Shown: piece after piece, positions 20,748 to 29,771 of the stretch
How the letters are laid out: each line of letters opens with the position of its first letter
Position numbering within the stretch: the stretch's first letter is position 1
Source: Chondrus crispus
Taxonomy: Eukaryota > Rhodophyta > Florideophyceae > Gigartinales > Gigartinaceae
NCBI RefSeq assembly: GCF_000350225.1
Contig: NW_005179046.1
Location: 62,001 to 126,000, forward strand
DNA: 64,000 nucleotides
Direction of reading: 5' to 3'
Position numbers and translations under genes: made by a program
Notes under the pieces: generated by a model
Told to the model about the DNA's origin: nothing
The model's database searches: none
The model's input: the letters and a program-made list of their open reading frames with translations, nothing else

Positions 20748-20804
20748 AAAGTCGAGAAAATCTTGCACATTGTAATTTGCAGTATGCAAGATTTTCTCGA
20801 CTTT
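20748..20804. repeat. Perfect hairpin, 20-bp arms
   Basis: AAAGTCGAGAAAATCTTGCA at 20748-20767 is the exact reverse complement of 20785-20804, with a 17-base loop. It lies between the Copia target duplication and a LINE 3' fragment. Confidence 0.85.
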
Positions 20805-21060
20805 TGTATGCTTTATTCAACGACTATTTTTGCGAATGCTATCTCATATCGACATATATATGGGGACAAGTGTCACGTTTGGATTGGATATGTTAAGTCT
20901 GCGATGTGAGACAGCATACGTGCGAGGATGGCAGTGGAAACTTGCCACTGCATCAGTTTCCACTGGCAACTTATGACCAGATAGATTAGTTACTGTATGC
21001 GTTGTTGCAGACTTTTGCGATTTGCGACTCTTGCACTTTAATACTGTTGTGACAATTCGT
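20805..21060 (-). mobile_element. 5'-truncated 3' end of the same LINE family as 9023-11480
   Basis: The sequence from about 20810 to 21050 parallels 9028-9190: CTTTATTCAA, then CGAATGCTATCTCA, GTGTCACG(T/C)TTGGA(T/C)TGGAT, GCTGTGAGAC(A/G)GCAT-like, and GCGTTGTTG(C/G)AGAC. Orientation is the same as the longer copy (minus), and both carry TTGAATAAAG near their 3' ends. Compared with the long copy it contains an extra inverted stretch CAGTGGAAACT...AGTTTCCACTG. It retains no coding domains. Confidence 0.7.
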
Positions 21061-21439
21061 GGAACGTGTACACGTTTGCAGCTTGTGGAGCATGGCAGGA
21101 TTGAATAGAGTGGTACAAGTACTGTCGTAGTTAGATCAGTAAGAGCATGTCTGCGGCCTCCTCTATTCTCTAATTTCTATTGCCAAGTGGCACAACATAA
21201 CTCGGCAACTCTATTGCTGTATTTCAGAATAGACTCTGTGTAAATAGATCCCTACGGCACAGGAAATAGATTCCCATAGATCTCAACCACAATGTGCATG
21301 AGCGACGATTCGAGCGACAAACATCGCCTTCCTCCTTGCATCAGGTATTGTACCGGGATTCATAGGGCCGAAGGCAGCAGGCGGCTCCGCAAGCCGTCCA
21401 ACAAGACGAGGCAACAAACGTCGCGACTTCGACGCTGCC

Positions 21440-22553
21440 ATGAATCGTTTGTTCAACGACTACTTTGGGGTATCCCCGAGATACAGTGAAACAGATTTCG
21501 AAAGGCGTTTCCGAATGTCTCGAAAGCTGTTCGACCGAATTTTTCAAACAATCAATGGGGAGGGCATATTTGTCGGCCGCAATGACGGTATGCAAAAGCC
21601 CGGCATCCACCCTCTGCAACGTGTTGTGGCTGCAATGCGGATGCTTTGCTACGAGAGTGCGGCGGACCTTTTGGATGAGTACCTTCAAATGGGTGAGGAC
21701 TCTATTCTAACATCTATGAAGTCCTTCTGTGAATTAGTTGTGTCTACGTTTGGTAAAGAGTATTTAAGAGAACCTGACGAGCAAGACTTAAGGCGAATTC
21801 TTTCCATCAATGCCGCACGAGGATTCCCAGGATGTGTCGGGAGTATTGACTGCCAGCACTGGTGGTGGAAGAACTGTCAGCTTGCGTGGGCTGGGCAGTA
21901 TAAGGGAAAAGAAAAGAAACCGACCGTCGTCCTGGAAGCCATATGAGACGGCGAACTCTGGATTTGGCACATGTTCTTTGGTAGTCCTGGTAGCCTTACT
22001 GACATTAATGTCATGGATCATTCCCCAATTGGGGAATAATCCATGACATTAATGGTTAACCATGCAGAACATAATGGCTGGTTCTTTCCCCCCTCGCTTT
22101 CCCTTTTTCGTCAATGGAGAGAGGCGAACGATGCCGTACTATCTGGCTGATGGGATCTATCCGAGTTGGGCAATATTTGCTAAAACTATGAAGGAGGCAA
22201 CAACGGCGAAGGAAAGGGCATACGCAAGGGCACAAGAGGGAGTTAGAAAGGATATAGAAAGAGCGTTTGGCGTGCTCATGGCGCGATTCCATATCTTGCA
22301 GCGACCTTGTCGGCTATGGTACCGTAGAGACATAAGTAACGTTGTGAAGGCATGCATCATATTGCACAACATGATTGTTGAGGGGCGCAGGGATCACTAT
22401 GAGACCGGGATAGCATCTTTGCAACATTTTGAGGAAGCCCGAAATATGTTCAGCAACGGGCAAGCGTTTCAATGGGAGTCTCTCACAGCAATTACAAATC
22501 TGTGGCGCTTCGACTTGACGGAGGGTATGTGGGCAAATATGTTAGCGTCGTGA
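21440..22553 (+). pseudogene. Harbinger transposase (HARBI1/ALP1-like, DDE_4), broken
   Basis: The protein carries DYFGVSPRYSETDFERRFRM, MLCYESAADLLDEYL, the first catalytic Asp in GSIDCQHWWWKNC, the second in LTDINVMDHSP and the Glu in DIERAFGVLMARF, and ends near 22553. All three acidic residues are therefore still present. Reading is interrupted by a TGA at 21944-21946. It is interrupted again at 22003-22054, where a 26-bp inverted duplication replaces normal sequence and shifts the frame. The rest (PYYLADGIYPSW onward) is open. No intron explains these lesions. Confidence 0.9.
22003..22054. repeat. 52-bp palindrome inside the transposase gene
   Basis: The arms 22003-22028 and 22029-22054 are reverse complements with one mismatch and no spacer. 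The left arm is the expected coding sequence for INVMDHSP; the right arm is its mirrored copy. This looks like a snap-back replication error. Confidence 0.9.
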
Positions 22554-22919
22554 GACAAAAGCATCAACAATGTGGTCGACCATTTTTCACTCCAGAAGGA
22601 TCTCATCGAACATATATGGAATAGACAGGGTAATTTTTAGTAAACGAGGCCTCAACTGCAACTAAACAACGGCAGCAATGCAGTGACTACGTCCCCTGCG
22701 TACAGCGGAGCTGAGGAGGTTGAGGGGCTGAGCCCCCTGCGTGTCGATGAGGGGATCCGGGGGCTTGCCGCTGGCGGGGAGTCGGGGGGTTGGATCCCGT
22801 TGGCGGGGTCCGGGGACTTGCCTCGGATGAGAGTCGGGGAGTTGGATCCCGGCTTGTCCGCGACGAGATTGGCGCTGTATCGGCTGTTTGTCACGTCATT
22901 CCGTGCATCTAGGCCGTCC

Positions 22920-23871
22920 TCAGGAGGTTGAGCTCGTTTCTTCAGGTGTACCAGAGGTCAGGGGAGACGGATTGGTGGAGAGAACACCGAACTGGCCCAC
23001 AGAAGGTGTCGTTACATTGTGTCTTCCAGTTTCCAGCGGGCTGGCGAGCACGGACATAGAAGCTTCATTGTCCTCTTCAGATACTTTTGCTCTCTTTACA
23101 CCCTGTGCCAAGTAGGTCTTACGTAGGATGGCGAAGAATTCGCTGGTCTCCGAAAGTCCTTCCGCCTCTGGCCTAGAGAATACGGCAATTGCATTTCGTT
23201 CCTCTAGTGACTCGTTTTTGCGCTTCGCGGACTGTGCTAGGGAAAACACCGCCTGTGTCCTTAGTTCTTCCTGCTTCGCCATTCTCGCGGCACGTGATCC
23301 GAAGCCGAACCTCTGTGTTCGCCTATGCGGGATAGTATCCACAGGGCTCAGGCCCTCCACATCAGAGGAGGATATAACTAGTTCCTCGACGGCTGCCATG
23401 ACGGGATCAGATGAGGCATGTGTGTCAGCGTCTACAGGAGCCCATTTGGGATGGTTGCGGAGTACCAACCATGCCCGGTAGTACATCCAGGTGTCCCTAT
23501 TAAGGTCCTTGTTGTCATATTCCATGACATTAGTTCCCAGGTAAATGGCAACAGCCATAGACAGAACGCATTTTCTTCTCCTACCCCCGTTGGGTTCGAT
23601 GCACGGACGCGCATTAGAGAGACGCGAAACTTTTGGACGTCAGCGGACATGTCCGAAAAATGCTGTTTGATGCTCGCAGCCGTTCGATTTCCGAAGCGCC
23701 CCGGGGGAACCTCTTCCTTCCTCGCCCTCTTTCGATGAAGCGCCGCCTGAGCGTGTCCATAAAGATCTTGTTCGTTTGGATGACTCCAACTATGGGGTCT
23801 TCGGATGATACCACCAAAGCGCGTGCAAGGGCCTCGTTCTCATTCGAGTCCCATCCCTTCCGGCGACCCAT
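22920..23871 (-). pseudogene. Harbinger-associated Myb/SANT-like protein, broken
   Basis: The minus strand starts with RRKGWDSNENEALARA and QTNKIFMDTLRRRFIE, the trihelix/Myb-like start of the second Harbinger gene. It continues in other frames with SIKQHFSDMSADVQKF, ASNPTGVGEEN and finally WMYYRAWLVLRNHPKW followed by a charged tail. Frame changes near 23705 and near 23565 are needed to follow it, so the copy is dead. The conserved pieces, in family order, make the assignment firm. The family supplies DNA binding or nuclear import for the transposase. Confidence 0.8.
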
Positions 23872-24219
23872 TTTCAGTGTTGATGGAGAGAGGGTGATGA
23901 GAGGGATGCCGAGAATGGATCGCGGAGAGACTGTTTTGCCGTCTACAGCATTGGCATGGACGTTGCGGACATACTGTATTGGGAAAATGCGGGTGTTGGT
24001 ATCGTGATGCCCAATGATATCACGTTTCGTGGGAGTTCTATCGGATAGATTAGAACTCGTTCAGGCTCTATTAAGGGGTCGGTTAGACCCTGAACGAGTT
24101 GTAATCTATTTGTTAGATTTCAGGATAGATTAAGTTGTGCGCAGTAGAGATGCAAATTTGATTCTATCCTGAAAACCCACGTTAGATTAGAGAATAGATT
24201 GGCCGTAGAGTTGCTCTAA

Positions 24220-24606
24220 TGCATGAGGTACGAATTGATTAATCGAGGCAACGGACGCAAAAGACCAAAGGGCGCAAAGCAATCCCCATGCAGGGGGTTC
24301 CAATCCACGACTACAAGCTGTAGCGAAAAGCCCACAATTGCAATGCCGACCATTGTAAGCGACAATGGTCGTTGAGTGCAGGAGCGACATGCTGTCCTCC
24401 TAGATAGTTATGTATATGTAGCGATAGCGACACCGGAAGCACCGGGGAGCGAGGACGCAGAGCGAGAGCAGAGATTTAGAGCGAATACAGTGCAGAGTGT
24501 AGCATACTAGGGCTTTTGTGCCTTCCATACTTGCCACCAAGGACAGAACTGCCCCTACACTGCGCGCGACGCCAGCATGTCTGAGCTGGTACCTTTAACT
24601 GTACAG
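24220..24606. other. Intergenic between two elements
   Basis: No gene recognised. Confidence 0.4.
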
Positions 24607-25296
24607 GGGGTCCAACGATAGTGCCATACCAACACAAACCTCTAGATGTGGCACTATTGCAGGGTGGTTGTTGGCACTATACAAAGAGAGCCAAAATACG
24701 ACCTTTTAAGGACTCAGGACACACACGAAACCATTTTTAAAGGACATTTATATGACGCATAGGTGTAGTGCACAACGCAAAGATACTTTTATTTCATTTA
24801 TTTGAGAAGAAGTCGTTGATCACAGCCTGCTTAGCAGCCACATTTTTATATGCAGCCCCGGCAACAATCAACGCCTTGTTCGCCTTTCTTAGATGCATAG
24901 AGGCCTCAGTAACGTCGCAATTGTACGCAAAAACGTCTACACTACTAAACATCGCTCCAATTTTTAAAGAGCTCTGGACTGGTTTCACCACTCTTGGCGT
25001 CATTGTATCATCTTCTTCATCCAAGCTTGAGGCTCTGGATACATTCGAGTGCTACCTTTCCTGCGATAAGTCTTCAAGGGCATCGTTCACGATTTCCTCG
25101 CGGACCCGGTGTGGTACTCCACGAATCCATCCCTCGATTGCTTCACTTGATCTGCTCACACATCTGCTATTGTGTGATTCTAATGAGGACACACGTGTAT
25201 GAACTCGTGGAGGCATTATGATAACCGTGCCACAGCGATTCGCATAGCACTAAATCGAGGGAGGCACTATTCCAGCTAGCACTATTGCGCGACCCC
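24607..25296 (-). mobile_element. Candidate small TIR element carrying one reading frame
   Basis: The left end GGGGTCCAACGATAGTGC and the reverse complement of the right end GGGGTCGCGCAATAGTGC match at 14 of 18 positions. Both ends have further copies of the AGTGCC/GGCACT motif inside. No target duplication was found. The enclosed 140-codon frame is described separately. The superfamily is not recognised. Confidence 0.35.
24794..25216 (-). pseudogene. Unknown 140-codon frame with an internal TAG
   Basis: A minus-strand frame opens with an ATG at 25216 (MPPRVHTRV), runs through AIEGWIRGVPHRVREEIV, meets a TAG at 25052-25054 and continues in the same frame through DEEDDTMTPRVV and HLRKANKALIVAGAAYKN to a stop at 24794. 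Both halves have balanced protein-like composition: acidic in the middle, helical at the end. That continuity across one stop suggests a once-coding sequence. I do not recognise the family. It could be a transposon accessory protein or a decayed host exon. Confidence 0.35.
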
Positions 25297-27205
25297 ATTA
25301 TATGTCGCGACTGTCTGTTGCTGTAAACGATCATACTGTACGCACTTCCGCAACGGTTTCTTCGCAGAAACCCCTGCCAGCGATGCTTGGGCCGGTCGCA
25401 CGACACGAAGACACAGCGTCCTCTCTCCTCGCGACAGAGAAAGGAGGCGTTTAGACACGTATGCCAAATTCCGTGCGGCACTTGCGTGCCGGAGGCGAGG
25501 GCGCCGCAGGGTTGTCAAGGTGTCGGCCATCGGGCTGGGGAGCAGGCGGGATGTGCAATGGAAAAAGTGAGGGCATGATCCCATGCAGGAGCAGAAAGCG
25601 TCTTGCAACTGGAAACGGCTGCCGAACGGCTGTCGATGTCAACATGTCAACATGAGCAAGACGGCGTGAGGGGCCCGTCATATGGTGGAGCCCGTTGCTT
25701 CGTATTCTACCTTGCTGTCTCGTACGGCATGCCCCACCGCTGTTATGTCCAGTTGCGCAATGAAGAAACAGCGGGGGCGGAGAGACTTGCAGCGCCCGCA
25801 CGTATTGCTGCACATACTGTAGCGGGATTCATTTGCAGGGCTGCCGGTGGGAAGGCCCGTACAAGGGGACAGCTGACACGAGGAGGCTGTTGCGCAAGGT
25901 CACTGTAGTACAATATCGTGGGCTGGGGGAATGAATCGACACTGGGTAGCTCTTGAAAACATAGAATGCACCATCTGGTAGCGGGATGGCTGTTCTAGGT
26001 GGAAGGTGAACGGTGAACAGTGTGCTGCTCTCAGAAAGAGCGATAGCAGCCGCGCAGGCGCGTGGTGGTGGACAGAGTTTTGCAGTTCGAGAGGCGATAC
26101 TGTATGCATACAGTGCCTCGCGGTGCGCCGGGAGTGCCTGTCGGATCGGTCGCAACGTTGTACGACGAGGTGTCTGCATGGTTGGGAGAGATGTCAACCG
26201 CAGGGGGCGGAGGCAGAAGGTGCCTTGCGAAAGGGGCTTTTCATCGTCGTTTCGGCCGAGGCCGGCCGGCAATCGAAGAATGATGGGCGAAGATCGCATG
26301 CGGATTGCATACAGGCCGCGTGGCAGAGGCGGATGGGGAAGATTTACGGTGCGGGAATAGCATGGTGATTCGCGTCGACTAAACTGGAGTAGATTCGGCA
26401 TGCAAGCTGCGCCGCAAATGGCACTGCGGGCGGCGGGGCCCGGGCTGGTTAATATCGAAATATCTGTGGAGGAGTTGTTGGCGATTTGTCAAAGAGGCGG
26501 GCCGGCGCGGCGTCGCTAACGATGGTGGCCGCACGGCGTCTTGAGGGCCGCAATGAGGTGGGCCGCACGTGGCCCCAGAGGCGGTTCGGGACCCTCGAGA
26601 GGCGGTTCGGGACCCTCCAGAGGCGGTTCGGGACCCTCAACGGGCCTCCGCGTCTGGCCACTTATCCGCCGCCCCCCGTCGCCGCGTGCAAACCCGATTG
26701 GCAAACCCCACTCCCACCCGTCCGCAAACGCTATCACTAGTGAACCCCGATATTTTCGCAGGCCCGTATCGGCCACAAAAACAGCGGGCTTAGGGCTCAG
26801 TATGCGCCAATCAATGCTCAGCCCTTCGCCAATCGTCCGCTCTCGTCCTCTCTGTGCCGCACGCTGCCCCTCCTCTGGGCATATTCCGCCGCCGAGATAT
26901 TTTCATTTCTGCACGAGATATCGAGCCCCCGGGCTCTGCCCCACAGCATGCAAATTGACCGCCTGCCCCACGTGCCTTCTCCTCCTCTTGTATAACCCCC
27001 CCTCCCCCCCCTGACGTCGCCCTTAAAAATATTTTCTGGCCGTGCCACCGCCTCACCGCTTCCTCTCTGCCCATCGCCACCCTCCCCAACCCCCATTCCC
27101 CCCCCTCTTTTCATCGCACCTCACTGTTCTTTGATTCCCTTCCCGGCATCCCTCCCACCCCCCGCCATCTGCACCTCGAACTCCGGTCGCGACTGTTTCA
27201 TCACC
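25297..27205. other. 1.9 kb intergenic stretch, GC-rich towards the DUF547 gene
   Basis: Long open frames on both strands at 25830-26400 do not resemble proteins and overlap in opposite directions. From about 26850 the plus strand becomes C-rich with short CCCC tracts, which looks like the promoter and leader of the gene at 27206. A 21-bp tandem triplet lies at 26578-26640. Confidence 0.45.
26578..26640. repeat. 21-bp tandem repeat, three units
   Basis: GAGGCGGTTCGGGACCCTC plus two variable bases is repeated at 26578, 26599 and 26620. The unit length is a multiple of three, but no supported gene covers it. Confidence 0.9.
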
Positions 27206-28543
27206 ATGCCCGACCAACGCCACTTGCGCCGTGTTGCAGCCGGCAGAGTGACAAAGAAGCCCGTCGTCCGCAGCAAAGGCTTCGCCACTCGCGAGCAGCG
27301 CCTCCCGGCCTCACCGCCCCTCCTTAACCGCACCGGCCCCTCCTCTGCCTCCCCCGGCTTCATGGTTGCCATGCGAGCGCGCTACCGCGACGCCCTCGAC
27401 CTGCTCTTCGGCACGCCCCCGCGCGTCCTCAACACCGCCTGCTCCGCCATCCCAGCGCCCACGTCACTCATCAATCAGGAGAACGACCATCGACCGTCCG
27501 AAAAACAAAGCCAACCGATCACCGCAAAACCCAGAGCCTATCCAAAGCGAACGCGACAGAGACCTCATTTCGGACCTGCATCCCCCGTTCTTCAAAATGT
27601 TAAAGTCGCCATCCCGAATGACCAGGTCGTCCCCGAAGGAATGGTGCGTGTCAACCCTCCCGTGAACAAAGCCACCCCGCCCGTGTGCTCGCAGTCGGAG
27701 AGCTGTCGTTGTGGTGAAGACCTGTGGACGGTTGGAGGTGTTGGGCCAGAGCTGATGTTGCGCACTGCGGAAGAGCTCAGCGCACAAATATTCAGGCTCT
27801 ATGGCAAGGCTGTCGACCCCGAGACGAGCAACGTCGACTACGCCGCGTTGCAGAGTTGGGATAATTTTCACGACTACTTGCGTTCCGCAAGGAAGTTAAG
27901 GTACCTCGATCCCCTACTGCTCTCCGAGCTTGAGCGCAAAGCCTTTTTCCTCAATATTTACAACTCGCTCATGATTCACGCCATCGCCGTCATGTCCAGA
28001 CCGCGTACTATGTTTCAGCGTATTTCTTTATATAACACTGCCGCCTACGATATCGGAGGCCGTGCGTACACCCTTAACATGATTGAGCACGGCGTCCTGC
28101 GCTCCAATCGTCCGGGAAGTGGGCCTTTCGCCCAGCCGCCTTTTACGGACAATGACGCACGCAAGCTGTGTTCTCTGCAATCGGTCGATGCGCGCATTCA
28201 CTTCGCCCTTAACTGCGGCGCGAGAAGCTGTCCTGCGGTCAGGTTTTACGCCGCCGATACCCTCGACCGCACTTTGGATGCCGCCACTCATGTATACTTG
28301 CAAGAGATTGAAGTTGACAGCGATAAGTGCACTATTACTTTGCCGAAATTGTTGCAGTGGTACAAGGCGGACTTCTCCCCGGACGGAGAATTGGAATCCG
28401 TGATTCGATGGACCCTGCCACACTTGGACTCGCAAAAGAGGGACGTAATCAGCGCCCTCCTGCAAGACAAGAGGCAGCGGTTGGGGGGATACAAAGTGGT
28501 ATACGCTGGGTACGATTGGACAGTCAATGACAGTGCATTGTAG
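27206..28543 (+). CDS. DUF547 domain protein
   Basis: An intronless frame of 445 residues from the ATG at 27206. The C-terminal half (about residues 220-440) carries the DUF547 signatures: AFFLNIYNSLMIHAI, EHGVLRSN, IHFALNCGARSCP and the closing YAGYDWTVND. The N-terminal 180 residues are Pro/Arg/Ser-rich and look disordered. DUF547 proteins are widespread in plants, algae and bacteria, with no agreed biochemical role; the conserved Asn, Cys and His pattern suggests a hydrolase-like fold, which is inference. The frame is open 75 bases upstream of the chosen ATG without another ATG. An N-terminal targeting role cannot be read clearly. Confidence 0.85.
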   Translation: MPDQRHLRRVAAGRVTKKPVVRSKGFATREQRLPASPPLLNRTGPSSASPGFMVAMRARYRDALDLLFGTPPRVLNTACSAIPAPTSLINQENDHRPSEKQSQPITAKPRAYPKRTRQRPHFGPASPVLQNVKVAIPNDQVVPEGMVRVNPPVNKATPPVCSQSESCRCGEDLWTVGGVGPELMLRTAEELSAQIFRLYGKAVDPETSNVDYAALQSWDNFHDYLRSARKLRYLDPLLLSELERKAFFLNIYNSLMIHAIAVMSRPRTMFQRISLYNTAAYDIGGRAYTLNMIEHGVLRSNRPGSGPFAQPPFTDNDARKLCSLQSVDARIHFALNCGARSCPAVRFYAADTLDRTLDAATHVYLQEIEVDSDKCTITLPKLLQWYKADFSPDGELESVIRWTLPHLDSQKRDVISALLQDKRQRLGGYKVVYAGYDWTVNDSAL

Positions 28544-29771
28544 TGCCGAAACGGCACTACAAATGGCACTTATGTTTTCTAACAGCTTGGTGGGTAACGA
28601 GCTACGCATCACACATGCGTCGGACGTGGTTGCTAGTATTAACTATTCTGTCTCTACAGAGCCTCATGAGGACTGGCGAGGTCCTGAATCTAGGCACTGT
28701 ATAGGACATGACTAAACGAGACGCTAATGCTGACCTTGATACGAATAAACTGATTCAATGCTACTCTCACGACTAGGTTTCCAGTTCTCTTCCGTACTGA
28801 CTGGTAACTTGGAAAATATGAACGACCGATGACCATTCTGCGCAGCATGCGAAGGACGACGACCACGACGGGCATCCGGGGGCAACCCGCAACCGCCTGC
28901 AATTCGATTTTCATCATGTACATCCAAACGAAATGGAAGTGAAGACGGAATGTCACCTCCCCTGCGAAGACGGGGTTGAATTCATCTCGATCCGCTCTCA
29001 TGTTGGGTTGTGGGGAAACGACCTGCCATGACCATTTCCTAAGGGTAACTACCGATAGCTGACGCATATCAAAATTCGTGAAAGTCGACTGGAAGTCTTC
29101 TTTCCCGCTTGTGATCACAGGTAGCTGACTTCACTGATGTCGGGAATTAACAAATTCTACACATCTTTTACACCAAAACACGGACAACAGCTTGCGCGCG
29201 AGTGTTACCCGTTATTACGCGGACTGGATATGCTTCAAAGGAATCTCGAAACGGGATCAATGGTAGAAGGCCCTGATCTTACGGCAGTAGCGCATCTACC
29301 ACACTTCTGTCGTCTAGCACAAATCGCTGCGTTTGGTTAACTTGGGGAGGATCTTTCGTCCATGGAGAGGCCGCAAGGTCGTCCAGGGCTATCAGCACTC
29401 CATATACTTCGGACGCATGGTTTGCAAATAGATGAAACGTATCAGCGTTGAAGAGTAGAGCTAAGATCGAGGCCCAGTGCTAGACCTAAATGTGCAGAGT
29501 ACAAGTACGAGGAGTTGTTTTCGCGCGCTCTTGTCTCTTTCCCGCCAAAATGCAAAAATTGCAAAATTGCCTAGGAATGAAATTTCAGTCAGGTCAAGCA
29601 CCCCACATCACCTCCCAAGAAGGTAACCACTAACGATAGGGAGTTACAGCACGCCTCCTTTCATCGCTTCGTTACCAGTTTCATTTCGGCGCTGCCTTTT
29701 GACAACTTCTACGCTGCTTTTGAAGGGCCTCGACATCATCTCCTCAAGAAGTTGCCGCCTAGTTCACTCCA
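28544..29771. other. Intergenic between the DUF547 gene and POLE2
   Basis: No convincing gene. A 142-residue minus-strand frame (28690-29118) and a 67-residue plus-strand frame (29137-29340) lack family resemblance. The last 260 bases hold two E2F-type sites described separately. Confidence 0.45.
29518..29550 (+). promoter_or_regulatory. Pair of E2F/DP consensus sites upstream of POLE2
   Basis: TTTTCGCGC at 29518-29526 and TTTCCCGCCAAAA at 29538-29550 both match the TTTSSCGC E2F consensus; the second is essentially the textbook site. They lie about 220-250 bases before the POLE2 ATG. MCM6 in this window has similar sites. Recognition by an E2F-DP factor is inference. Confidence 0.6.

Larger units (their letters stand above)
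21143..24216. mobile_element. PIF/Harbinger DNA transposon, 3.07 kb, both genes decayed
   Basis: The left end GAGCATGTCTGCGGCC, followed by TCTATTCTCTAAT, pairs with the reverse complement of the right end GAGCAACTCTACGGCC and CTATTCTCTAAT, giving TIRs of about 38 bp. TAA flanks it on both sides (21140-21142 and 24217-24219), the Harbinger target-site rule. It contains a transposase on the plus strand and a Myb/SANT-like protein on the minus strand, converging, which is the usual two-gene content. Both genes are broken. Near the right end a further inverted pair (AACTCGTTCAGG and CCTGAACGAGTT) forms a subterminal hairpin at about 24050-24105. Confidence 0.9.

Noticed and set aside
25829-26401. 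190-residue minus-strand frame, with plus-strand frames opposite
   Set aside because: Open in several frames on both strands, low protein-like character, no motifs; composition effect.
28690-29118. 142-residue minus-strand frame between the DUF547 gene and POLE2
   Set aside because: No motifs and no neighbouring exon that would extend it.
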